From NCBI GenBank assembly GCA_004151065.3, contig NWUY0304250953.1, forward strand, positions 1 to 25,301: 25,301 nt of DNA. Direction: 5' to 3'. This document shows, piece after piece, positions 11,161-20,500 of this stretch. The notes under the pieces were generated by a model that was not told where the DNA came from, did not search any database, and saw only the letters and a program-made list of their open reading frames with translations. Within the stretch, counting starts at the first letter, position 1, and the number at the start of each line of letters is the position of its first letter. The translations under genes were made by a program, and so were the position numbers. Source of the stretch: Larix sibirica (Eukaryota > Streptophyta > Pinopsida > Pinales > Pinaceae).

Positions 11161-11319
11161 TTAGTGGGTTTCAGTGGTGACTTTGAGCTCGGGTAATCCT
11201 GGCAATTTTAGCTTTTTCGAAGATTGTTTAACCACCCATCCTTTCATCCTGTCCAACACAAATGCATCCAAACTTGTAACTGCATTATATTTGGATGGGG
11301 TTAACTTTCCTAAGCTGAT
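11161..11319 (-). other. Minus-strand open tract of 52 codons, unidentified
   Basis: Between an upstream TAA and the stop at 11161-11163 the minus strand is open for 52 codons. The translation looks protein-like, with segments LDAFVLDRMKGWVV and KKLKLPGLPELKV. It contains an internal Met but no convincing start. It lies on the same strand as the LINE fragment and about 260 bp downstream of it, so it could be another piece of a decayed element. I do not recognise a LINE, gag or integrase motif in it. Confidence 0.25.
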
Positions 11320-11575
11320 TTAACCTAGTGGAAATGGCCTCCCATAATAGATGGCCTGGGTAGGAGTATATAAAGTATACTTAGCGGAAGTTGTGCGGAA
11401 GTACTAATTTATCTCTCATCTCCACACCTGAACCCAAACCAACCCGACCCGACACGCTATGGTTGCTTCTCTGAATCTACACTATGTTACCCGCTTGGTA
11501 TAGCACGCGAAGCCCTACCCACCAGATACATATGTTCCCTTATTAGCTTATCTCTTTTTGGCTTATCTCCACTGG

Positions 11576-11847
11576 TTAAACAACTACTCTCTTGTTCCCC
11601 TGCTCCTCAGATATTAGGCTAGGGAGCAAAGGACTGAGCCTACTCGCTATCATTTTTTTCTAATTTTGTAGGAGGCGTTGCACATAGAAATAGGCCGAAA
11701 TATAGCAAAGGATGTAGGACTTCTTTCTTTAGGAATGAGTGCTAAAAAAGAGGAGTTTATTCCTCCTCCAAGTCGAGCCATGTGTTTGGAATCATTAAGC
11801 ATTTTCCTTTTCATAGAAGGTATTGGTGTTCCAAATTGAGGGAACAC
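11576..11847 (-). pseudogene. LINE (non-LTR retrotransposon) reverse transcriptase fragment, frameshifted
   Basis: The minus frame 11847-11650 contains NSSFLALIPKE, then FRPISMCNASYKI. This is the classic N-terminal block of the reverse transcriptase of plant L1-type LINEs (family pattern: ALIPK, a spacer, FRPISLCN, YKI). That frame stops right after YKIRKK. A frame shifted by one, from 11653, carries on with MIASRLSPLLPSLISEEQG, the block that normally follows (KIIANRL...LP.LI...QG), then stops at 11576-11578. The frame change sits at a run of seven A on the minus strand. Only about 90 codons of a protein that normally exceeds 1000 residues survive. The catalytic aspartate blocks, endonuclease and RNase H parts are not seen. 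It is a dead fragment with no active role. The family call is strong; the exact ends are approximate. Confidence 0.88.
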
Positions 11848-12187
11848 GACCGAACAGGAGATCGTATGAAGGTAACAATATTGTGTTTATTATATATGAG
11901 GAATCATAACCTTGGTGTTCTTATCATTAGGATAATCATAGATATTGGAGGGCTAAATCTCTTGTATTTAGTCTGATTGGAGAGTATCAACTTGAGAAGC
12001 ACAATGATGTCAGGGGATCCTCCAAGGAAGAGCTATTATTGATCCGATATACATTCGTTATAGGTATTGGTTCTACCCTCTTTGCTAAAGCGTAATTACA
12101 TCTATAATGAGTCTTCTGGGTGATAGACAGGTTTATTTCCTAGCCCCTCGCCCTTTTATCCCCCTCTCCCTCCTTTGTGTTGGTCTC
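11848..12187. other. Noncoding flank of the LINE fragment
   Basis: The minus-strand sequence upstream of the reverse transcriptase block does not continue the LINE protein in any frame I tried. The fragment therefore appears to have been cut near 11847. A 64-codon plus frame (11782-11976) overlaps the LINE fragment antisense and is a shadow. Confidence 0.5.
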
Positions 12188-12209
12188 GTCACTTAACGTA
12201 CCTCGCCCT
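12188..12209 (+). repeat. Dispersed short repeat, copy B (partner at 2002-2045)
   Basis: The 17-mer at 12188-12204 is identical to 2029-2045, and CGTACCTCGCCCT at 12197-12209 is identical to 2002-2014. It is in the same orientation as copy A, about 10.2 kb away. In plant mitochondrial genomes short dispersed repeats like this are common. Confidence 0.65.
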
Positions 12210-12726
12210 CCTGCGCCGGCCTTACGAAAGATAAGGTATATGAAGGGAAACGCTGCATTTGTTCCACCCACCTCACTTTCTTTATGCATGCATGGAGGAG
12301 TCATTTCTTTATTTTCGGTAACTAGAGAGAAGAGAAAGAATAAGAACGACCATGCTGCTGGTAATTAATTATACATGTAATTACACATCATTCCTTATAA
12401 ATGTCATTTTTTTATAGATGTAATTATAGGTGGCATGCCCGCCGGTCATGGTGGAAATTATATAACGTGTATATAAATAATCATAGTCGTTGCTGGCGAA
12501 ATACATTACGTATATTTAGCTTAGCTTAGCCGGCGAACCGAACCTTGGCAAGGAAAAGAGTCTATCTCGGTTTCCTTCTAACTTTTTAGAAGAAATTATG
12601 AAATAGTTGCGCATCACAGCTGCGTAGCGGGTAGGTCCTTAAGTGGGCCCAGGAATGAGTACCTCTATATGTGTTTCAGCTGCTTCGGCGTCTAGAGATC
12701 CTAAACCCAACGTTGTTCCCTAAATA
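12210..12726. other. Noncoding stretch, no gene seen
   Basis: No motif-bearing frame is present. The segment around 12360-12440 contains repeated ATGTAATTA words (TACATGTAATTACAC, AGATGTAATTATAGG). I see nothing else. Confidence 0.5.
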
Positions 12727-13920
12727 TTTCCTCCGGATTCAGGTTTTATACTAGGAAGCCTACTTTCACCCTAAATCTTTCCTATGAACGGACACAGGTC
12801 TCCCATCAATATATTCTTCCTGGAAAGTTCCCCAAGTATCCCTCCGGATAATGTCCACGTGCCGAGATAGACTTACCGGAAAATGGTACCTAAACCTTCC
12901 TCCTAACAGATAAAATACACAGGCTTTCCATCGAACTCCCGCCACCTAAGTCTCTCTCTCCAAGGAGAAAGGCCTCCCAACAAGTGATCCAACTAGGTTA
13001 AACCCTTAATTCTTCCCTACGAACGGATAAAGACTTCCAAACAAGGGTTAGCCCCCATGGAATTTTATCCCTCCCTATCCTTTGCCCGTGAAATCGGGGA
13101 CGAAAGTACCTCCCTTGCCGGGGCAAGTACCCGCTAGGGCCCTTCGGTCGGACCTTGCCAACTTCTTAATTATAGTGTACCACCCCAAACCCCAAGTACT
13201 ATAGATTTAGGTCGGCCGGAAATAAGGGATAAATATTGATTCCTACCCCTTTTTTGAAACAAAGATACGGTGGGTTATGGGTGGGATAAATATTACCGGG
13301 CAAGTCCAACTAACTAATACCCTCCGCTTTCTGCTTTCCGAACAGATACAGATTTCCAAGTGGTTGCCTTCAAGGAAGCAGAAAACTCACAATCCTAGCT
13401 CTGGGGATATCTATCCAAAGATTAACCTCCTATGCCATACATAAACCTTCCCTCTAAAGCCTAACCGGGTTCACCTAACGATACTTTGGGAAACCACCGA
13501 AGTCCTAGCTAGCTACGAAGGGATCCAGATTTCTCGGGAATTTGACCTCGTGGAATTTGTGGATACAACCTACCTCTGAACAGACTCCAGATATCTCACC
13601 AAGGAACTGAACGACTGGGATTTTTATTCACCCTAAGTCCTATCCTATCCAATTATCATGATCTCGCAAGGCCTTCATGGAATTTATTAACCATAGGCCT
13701 TCGTCCTTCACCGATCCCGATATGCCACTGAGAGACCTTCTGTAATCTTGATCTAATATACGTCATCTGTCCTTAACGGATCCTTTCCTATCACCGGATT
13801 GGGATTCTTACCACAAATCCCGTCTCTTGTCTCACAGTTCCAATATTTAACGGAACTCGAGCACAAATCATAGTTTACTTCACCTCTGAACTGGTCCTGA
13901 TTCTCCACGAAGTACTGCTT
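12727..13920 (+). repeat. Ancient degenerate tandem array, about 58-bp period
   Basis: A recurring motif, roughly CCTctGAACgGATaCAGatTTCcCACCAAG, appears many times in altered form. Examples begin at 12727, 12781, 12839, 12901, 12958, 13015, 13335, 13511, 13569, 13767 and 13878. Neighbouring starts are 54-62 bp apart, and most longer gaps fall near multiples of about 58. A second word, ATGGAATTT or GTGGAATTT, recurs at about 13057, 13548 and 13674 in similar company. Individual copies are heavily diverged, so the array is old. Pyrimidine-rich plus-strand composition continues to about 14.3 kb, where the array may fade out. No frame longer than 60 codons is preserved in the core, so this is not a protein repeat. 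Confidence 0.6.
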
Positions 13921-15959
13921 TCTGGGGTCTTAACCTCCCACCAAGTATTGCCAGGAAACCATGATCTAATTCTACAGTCGTCAGGGTATCCATATCCAAG
14001 GTAAGCCCATTTCTGGATTCCTAATATTTCACGAACTGCCAATTAAAATATCGATACTGAAACCATATAGATCATTTCCATAGAACGGGATAGGCATCGT
14101 ACTTTTCCTGGCTTCTCTTTGTAGGGATAGAGCCCTACACTAGGCACTGATCCGCTGGAATAAGATCCTGTTTGATCCCACGCTCTAGGAATGGGGGTAG
14201 TTCGGCGAATCCCAGTCCGACCTAATTCCACTAACGCGAGGGACCGGAGACTGTTCATCGGCCAGCATTAGGCTTGGTACTTTTCATAGAGACCATCAAC
14301 TAATCCTCCAATGATCGCAACCGATAAGATAACATGAGCGGACGGGCGCTTATCCAAAGTTATACCAACCTAAATGGATACCCAACAACCCACGACATGC
14401 ACACCAAACATTACCCATCTCCACTCATGACACCACGATCCGCCAATACAGAGAAATCCGTTATAGGTTCTGGATAATAATAACACCTTATTAGAATTGA
14501 CACCAGATAGCAGGCCATATGTATCAGAGTTTTGGGCTCTGCGAGACATGGCCTTACTTACTTTACTAGGAGAATGCACCTAGAACTTATTCATCAACGG
14601 ACCCTATCTAAATGCTACCGTCTCCCCTAGCTACTTACACCAACAATTCACCCCTTTATTTGGGTTTTTAGGGTTATATGGGTGTAGAGAGTAGTCATAG
14701 TGGTAATTATTTATGGTTGGCAGAGCAATAGAAGGAAGTAAGTGAACAGGGAATCAACGACCAATTTATCGCAGAAAGCGTAACTCCATGATTTACACCA
14801 GCGTTCGATTGACTTGCTTTATATATGGTTTATCCCCATTAAAAACCATTAGGACCCAGTCTACAATTAATTAATAATCGTTCAAGACTGCTCGCAGATC
14901 TCATGAACTCAGGCTAGCAATCAACGGCCATTTAAGTCGAGTTTCTATCGGTCATCCGGCTTGACTTGATTATTCATTCAACCAGCTTCACTGACTAAGA
15001 ACTATATCGCGGCTGCGTTCAAATTTCCAGAAATACATATCATAGAAGCAAAAGCATACCTTTATATTTGCCCTTCCGCAGGTTCTCGGCTACCTCATGC
15101 TTATTTTTGTTAGGCAAGACAAGCACAATCTCAACGTAGTTAGCCTTTTCAGGGTGATATCAGGTGGTAGGGCGTAAATTTGGCCCCCCACAAGTCTTAT
15201 GATGGCTGAACTAGGGCGCGCAGGCTAGATCACGATAGTAAAGGGTTTTTAGATCCGACCTAATCCCCGATGTGACGACCAGTAAATGTGACCAGTAAAC
15301 CCTAGCTAATCTCTCGGAAACTTAGAATATTTAGAATCCGCATCCGAATTAGACCGGCATCCTAATCATATTCATCGAATACATTTTTGGCTCTTCACCA
15401 GGGTATTTACATTCTTATTGCCACAATTTTGCTTCTAAATCAACAATTAAGAAGCGTAAATGGAATAATTTTAGATCTGTTGTCTATCCTGCAGGATTCT
15501 ATAGCTGCACAGTTTAGTAGGATCGCTAGAAACAGAGTATCCTGTAATTTCTGTTAAGTAGACACCTTTGTAGAAAGAGTTGGATACCCCGTTTGGAAAA
15601 TCTGTAGCTGAGCACTCCTATAGAAGTGGATATTTTTGTGTAAAATGATATGTATGACGGGTGGAAGTGTAGGAATGAATAAATGGTAGTTGGTTAATGG
15701 TGGAAATGGTATATGCAGGCTATAATTGAGTTGGATGGGGATAGGTCAGAATAAAATGGATGCTTAAGTAGATAGTGTAACTTGTAAAATGAATGATGGT
15801 AGGAATGATAGAGTGAAAATATGGAATGAAAGTGTATGGAGAAAGCCTATTACTGATTCATAAAGGACTCCTTATTTAGGGGGGCTGAAGGATATGGAGA
15901 GGGGATGATTCACAGAGAAGTTTCCATTTCCGTATGCATGAAGTGAGCTCGGGTAGTGA
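13921..15959. other. Noncoding stretch, no gene seen
   Basis: Short minus frames at 14043-14258 and 14370-14579 show no recognised motif. The tract 15640-15840 is purine-rich on the plus strand (GGAATGA, GGTAGG words). I find no RNA gene, element end or array. Confidence 0.5.
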
Positions 15960-16350
15960 TAGCCTAACGTGCTGGCTGGAAGTGTGATGCGGTGCTGCCT
16001 TAAGTGTGATGCCCCCAAAAAAGTGTGATGCGGTGCTGCAAAGTATATTGGGTCTATCCTCGTGATGCTGGAAGTGCTGGCTTAACTTGCTGGCTGATCT
16101 ATAGTGTTGGTTATGCTACGTGCTGGCCTCAGTGTTGCTTGATCGAACTCAGTCTCATTGTTTGTTGATTGATGAATTCCTGGATCAGTGTTGCTGGCTA
16201 TCGCCTCCGTGCTTGCCTCAGTGTTGGTTAGTGATCCGCCTTCCTCGAACAAGCAATCCGGTCTCTCCTTTCTTCGTGGTGCTTATAGTGCTTGCCTACC
16301 AAGGCTTGCTTCTAGCTGCAAGTCCCTATCTTTTTACCTTCGCCCTTTTT
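15960..16350 (+). repeat. GTGCTGG/GTGTTGG repeat patch with exact 19-bp direct repeat
   Basis: AAGTGTGATGCGGTGCTGC occurs exactly at 15980-15998 and 16021-16039, with a truncated copy AAGTGTGATGC at 16002-16012 between them. Around and after them, GTGCTGG, GTGTTGG and CAGTGTTGCT words recur irregularly up to about 16230. The two open frames here (16120-16356 and 16188-16400) encode Leu/Cys-rich text in overlapping frames and probably reflect the repeat, not a gene. Confidence 0.65.
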
Positions 16351-16379
16351 GGTTAGGGGTAGTGGGCCTAGCAGTTTTA

Positions 16380-18759
16380 GGTGAAACAAATACAGCCTAA
16401 TTACCTTGTTGAACACGTGTTTTTAATGGTTATAATACATGAATACTATTGTGTTAAATAGTGATATAGCGTATACAGTACCATCTAAGCAGCTTAACCT
16501 ATGTAAGTGGTTATGAGCACTAGTTAAGCTCTGTAATCATGTTGGTTTTTTATGGATCTATTGTGACCTGTAACACTATAAGCAGAGGAACATTTATGTA
16601 CGGTGTTTACTTGTTCCCATATTCACAAGCTTGTATTAGTACTACTAATTTCATTGGTTAATTAAACATATGTAATACAAAACTTTACGGTACTATAATT
16701 ATTAGTGTTCTGCTTTCTATCATAACTACAGCTTATATCAGTAATACAGAGATGTATGTAATATTGATAAGCATTGCTTACTTGTAACTGATGTTTCTAT
16801 ACATAATGTAACGGTGAAGTAAGTCCATTGCTCTGTTTAAACGTTTATATTATTATAAACACGCAGCTTATGTATACTTGTCATAGTTATCATATCTGCA
16901 ACGTTTCATATTAGTGTAACCTTAAGCATCACGAGTATACCTTATCTCTATAACTAATTAGGCATCATTATACAGCTCTAAGTCCATCCTTATTGTAAAT
17001 GTACTGCCATTTCCATATTTTGAATACGGAGAATACATAAGTGTTGTATCTAGAGAATACGTTTACCTGTAAACACTAAGACCAGTATAGAGATACAAGT
17101 TCAATGAGCTAGTATGGGTAATGTAAGCACTATCACTCTGATACGCTCGTTCTAGTATAGAACCTCATCATGCCTTAGTATTCAGTAACCTCCATGTTTA
17201 TTCTATATATTTAATTACTACTATGTTTCTATTATGGCTAGTATGGGCTTCATGTTGATTACTGTTATAACGTATATATCAATGGTATTTACCTTATTAC
17301 CTATGTTATAGCCTGTTGTAAGCTATTGTTGATTACGAATACACGTGGTATCAACTTGATTCAAAGTATATAGCTCGTCTCACCCGAGTAGGTATGTTAT
17401 TAATTATGGTAATTACTATGTACCAAATCACGTAAGCTGATATAACTAGCTCTTCAAGTAATGATTACAGTATTTATTACTATTAATACGTACATATCTC
17501 TCCATGGTGTTATCACTAGGATCACTTAAAGCTTATGATATCCATACTCATGTCAAGCAGTACTATAATTCCCATATTAGCTAGTATGGTACCAGTATCT
17601 AATAAAATAGAACTATTAGTTATAGGAATAAGCTTACATAACTGCTTAGAGAACAAGTGTGTGTGATCACTTTAACTAGTACATCAAAAGGGTTAAAGCG
17701 GGATATAAGCTTAGTTACATCTCACTGTTATTGATATAATGGCAATCATTGTGCTCTCCATATTTGGTGTTTACTTATAACTCATATCATACGAGATCTA
17801 AGCATAGGTTTGAACAAGGGTTACAGATCAGTTTGGTGATTAGGTAGTTACTTACCCTATAGCTTATCGGAAATCAACATGGTTTTACAAAGAGCAATGG
17901 TTGTGATTAGCATAACACTATTGGATTACTAGTTTCATAGGGGAACATAGTAGATTGAGTCATAATTACGGGTACTTTATATTACTTATAGTACAAGCAT
18001 AACACTACTGGTTTAATCATACGTAATTACCCTAATCATATCTAAGCTGCTTAGTTGGAGCTGTAACGATTATGACACAGATTATACAGGTGCATTACTT
18101 CTATATAATATGATAGATACAACAAGCTTAGCTTATCATAACATAGGACACACTGATCATCAGCTGTAACAAGGTAAAGTAATAGCATTGATTATACATA
18201 CAGGATAAGCATAACTGTTTCGTATAAAGGGTGGTATAAGAGTTATGTATACTAATTTTTCACGTAGGCATAGGATAGAACTGTTCCCATATGTTGTGAT
18301 TCTCTGTACACTATAGCTATAGTAAGCATGTTCATTAAGCTAATGACTTGTGTGATACTACTCTGTTAAACACTATTATAAGCTTAGCAATATCCGTAAT
18401 CATTACATAGACTAGTATGTTTCCCATATACCTTTGTACTACTAGTATGCCATATGCTTATCCTTATTCCAGCTTACCTGCATCGGTGAATCTCTAGCAA
18501 CTAGTGAACAAACATGGTATAGATAGACTAGTAATCCCATTCATTTACAGGGAATAGTACTAAAATATACAACAATGACCGAGTATCAGTCTTAGATATT
18601 GTGTTTACTATGGGAATAAACGATAGCATAGAACTGAATACAATACACATTGGAGTCTATACTTATTATGTCAATAAAATACCATCAGATCAGTAATAGG
18701 GAATTTGTTCCAATATAAAAGGCACAACTAAGCACGTATTCTATGTAATAAAATCAAGT
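16380..18759. other. AT-rich, CpG-poor, frame-free island
   Basis: Over about 2.4 kb no frame reaches 60 codons on either strand. AT content is visibly higher and CpG is scarcer than in the flanks. Words such as CTAGTAT (near 17111, 17152, 17234, 17580, 18413, 18443), TTCCCATAT (16614, 17569, 18287, 18421) and TAAGCTTA-like strings recur without a fixed period. I cannot identify it. It abuts the gag fragment, and the pol region of that element would be expected on this side, but I see no protease, reverse transcriptase or integrase motif. It could be an extremely mutated element interior, a degraded satellite, or unrelated AT-rich DNA. Confidence 0.5.
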
Positions 18760-19071
18760 TCATAGGTCAAAATAGTGTTCCATCTGGGTAACCCAACCAG
18801 TAGGATCATACCCGTCAAACTTATTCATATTGATTTTGGGAAAGCGGTGCCACATAGTGTTGTCATGAAAGGGTGTGTGATTGTGCTTCTCCCCTTCTGT
18901 TAAGTGTTCCTCATGGTTAGTATAAATTTGATACTCCTGCTTCTAAGCCCTGGAGGGTAGACGGTCCGCAAGCTTAGCCAATTCAAGAGTTAGGTTATGC
19001 AAATAGTTCTTAATGTCCGGGAGTTGTTGATTAATATAGGTGACCGAGGAAATTCTTTGATCCTACTTTCA
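18760..19071 (-). pseudogene. LTR-retrotransposon gag fragment (Ty3/gypsy-like)
   Basis: Read on the minus strand, 19062 down to 18760 is one frame broken by a single stop at 18945-18943. The first part, QQLPDIKNYLHNLTLELAKL, has the amphipathic look of a gag N-terminal coiled segment. The second part ends in FPKINMNKFDGYDP, then GWVTQMEHYFDL, and a stop at 18762-18760. KFDG.DP.GW followed by a short spacer and E.YF is the hallmark start of the plant retrotransposon gag domain (Retrotrans_gag). Capsid-type Gag would coat element RNA in the cell, but only about the first third is left and it is dead. Two further stops (19071-19069 and 19065-19063) lie just upstream in frame. The family call is firm; the clade within Ty3-type elements is inference. 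Confidence 0.8.
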
Positions 19072-19630
19072 TTTGGGACCAGGTGTATTACAGGGGTGCT
19101 TGGGTTCACAAAAAATGTTACTATTGTTTTATTATTACTGCAATGAAAGATTGAAAAATGCTTGGTATTCCACTTTATATAGTAATTACCTATAATGTAC
19201 TGCAGAGGCTAGGGTTCCAGGGTCCTAAGAACAAGGGAGTGTTAGGTGCTAGAACTCTCTGATATACGTGTTGAGGGTTTCCAATACTAGTACTGATGGG
19301 GCCTTCATTTGTATATTTTATGGCCATCTTATGTATAAATTTTATACATTTGTCCTCCCAAGTCGAAACCTTCCTGGAAAACATTAAGGCTTTTAATGAC
19401 CAGTGTATATATTATGACTTATGCTTATATGATTCCATATGATTTACTTAATTGCAAGTTTAATGTGGTATATGCTTGATCTTAAAGTTCTTTTTCTTAT
19501 TTTTTTGTGATTGGCATAGTTGAACTAATGTTGGCTACAAGCAGGAAAATAATGCAACGTAGGTGATATAATTTGATCCAAAAGACAAGCTGATCTCCTT
19601 CACTTATTACCCTAGACCACTTGACCAATT
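19072..19630. other. Probable leader or flank of the gag element, no intact gene
   Basis: On the minus strand this is the 5' side of the gag fragment, where a leader and LTR would be expected. An AATAAAA word lies on that strand near 19115-19125. I could not find an LTR terminus or a primer-binding site (no TGGTATCAGAGC-like word). A 64-codon minus frame (19190-19384) is unrecognised and contains the palindromic core ATGTATAAATTTTATACAT at 19331-19349. CpG is scarce, as in the neighbouring island. Confidence 0.35.
19626..19630 (+). repeat. Target-site duplication, left copy (CAATT)
   Basis: CAATT directly precedes the TG of the solo LTR and is repeated exactly at 19982-19986. Five bases is the usual integration stagger of LTR retrotransposons. 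Confidence 0.8.
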
Positions 19631-19660
19631 TGTTGAGACATTAAAGGGATCTTGTCCCTT

Positions 19661-19733
19661 TATATTTACTTGTTTTTCTAATAACAAGGCATTTTATATT
19701 TACACTTGTGTCTAATAATAACAAGGCATTTTA
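19661..19733 (+). repeat. Tandem duplication inside the LTR
   Basis: TATATTTACTTG...CTAATAACAAGGCATTTTA at 19661-19696 is followed by TATATTTACACTTG...CTAATAATAACAAGGCATTTTA at 19695-19733. The copies differ only by small insertions. Duplicated blocks upstream of the TATA box are common in LTR promoter (U3) regions, where they can act as enhancers; that role is inference here. Confidence 0.75.
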
Positions 19734-19781
19734 ATAGTTCTATAATAATAGCTAGAGCATCATCTAGTTCTCTACAATGGG

Positions 19782-19790
19782 TATAAATAG
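19782..19790 (+). promoter_or_regulatory. Putative LTR TATA box (TATAAATAG)
   Basis: TATAAATAG lies about 150 bp into the LTR, downstream of the duplicated block, where a U3 promoter is expected. It is a sequence match only. Confidence 0.45.
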
Positions 19791-19981
19791 TGCCTAAGAG
19801 AGATTGAAATCTATAATATATAGAGTAAGAAGACTAAGCGTAAGCTAAATAGTATAAGTAATATGTTATCCCATTGTTATTAGGAATTAGCTTAACTCTT
19901 CTCACTGTCATTACATAACTAGACTAGTTATCATTGAAGAAGCTGGTACTAGAGTATTGTTGAACTAAGTAGATTACAACA

Positions 19982-19986
19982 CAATT
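19982..19986 (+). repeat. Target-site duplication, right copy (CAATT)
   Basis: CAATT directly follows the terminal CAACA of the LTR and matches the left copy at 19626-19630 exactly. Confidence 0.8.
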
Positions 19987-20056
19987 TCAATTCTATCTAA
20001 TTCCCCATTTTTTTATAATAACAACTCGTTTTTCTCAGGTCAGAGGCGCGTATACC

Positions 20057-20092
20057 ATGCCCTTATGTTGTATTCTATATACCATAGGGCAT
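20057..20092. repeat. Hairpin with one bulge
   Basis: ATGCCCT (20057-20063) pairs with AGGGCAT (20086-20092). After a one-base bulge, ATG (20065-20067) pairs with CAT (20083-20085), leaving a 15-base loop. Confidence 0.6.
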
Positions 20093-20139
20093 ACTCAACA
20101 GACTAATTAAAGTAAGTAAGCAAGACCTTACAGCCCATC

Positions 20140-20190
20140 ATGTGCATAGATAGATCTATAAAGAAAGATTTCTTCTTTATATGTGCACAT
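20140..20190. repeat. Two-part hairpin, outer 7 bp and inner 9 bp
   Basis: ATGTGCA (20140-20146) pairs with TGCACAT (20184-20190). Inside it, TATAAAGAA (20157-20165) pairs with TTCTTTATA (20173-20181) around a 7-base loop. The two nested perfect stems are separated by an asymmetric internal loop. It has no gene neighbour. Confidence 0.65.
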
Positions 20191-20360
20191 CTCTTCTATT
20201 TTTGGAGATCATCAGGACTTATCATTTGGAGAGATGCAGACAGCTGCTTGCTAGTAGGATGCGGTTACACAACAGGTATGGATGAAGAGATGGGCTTTCA
20301 CTCTATCTTTTGAAAACTTTCAAACAATGGAGACTATGGCTTGTTTCTAAAGGCTGCCGT

Positions 20361-20500
20361 GGAACTAAGACTTTTAAGACTGAAGCTAGAGTCTATAGTG
20401 TCTATGAGAACTAAGACCAGGGCATCATAATATAAATGAATTCTGACAGTCTTGGAACTAAGACGGGCACGTAAGCTTCTTTCTTCTGTAGCTTTATCTT
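20361..20500 (+). repeat. Degenerate tandem repeat, about 46-bp unit
   Basis: GGAACTAAGAC starts at 20361, AGAACTAAGAC at 20407 and GGAACTAAGAC at 20454, a spacing of 46 and 47 bp. Related words outside this ladder, TATCTTTTGAAAA near 20304 and 20496, suggest a longer duplicated block of about 190 bp. Confidence 0.6.

Larger units (their letters stand above)
19631..19981 (+). mobile_element. Solo LTR, 351 bp, TGTTG...CAACA
   Basis: The element begins TGTTGAGACATTAAAGGG and ends GATTACAACA. Its termini form the canonical 5-bp inverted repeat TGTTG/CAACA, and it is flanked on both sides by CAATT. This combination defines a complete LTR inserted by integrase, with internal region and second LTR lost by LTR-LTR recombination. 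A TATA-like word (TATAAATAG, 19782-19790) marks plus as the likely sense strand. Length and the TATTAAAGG...TTGTCC-style start suit a Ty1/copia-type LTR, but that family call is inference. Both ends are intact, so this insertion looks younger than the gag and LINE scraps around it. It is not the LTR of the minus-strand gag fragment, because it carries its own duplications and points the other way. Confidence 0.87.

Noticed and set aside
14640-14700. Plant telomere-like word (TTTAGGG) near 14668
   Set aside because: Only one full unit is present, with no array, so it is not telomeric.
16120-16400. Two Leu-rich frames that look membrane-like
   Set aside because: They lie in the GTGCTGG/GTGTTGG repeat patch in two overlapping frames, and the hydrophobic text follows from the repeat.
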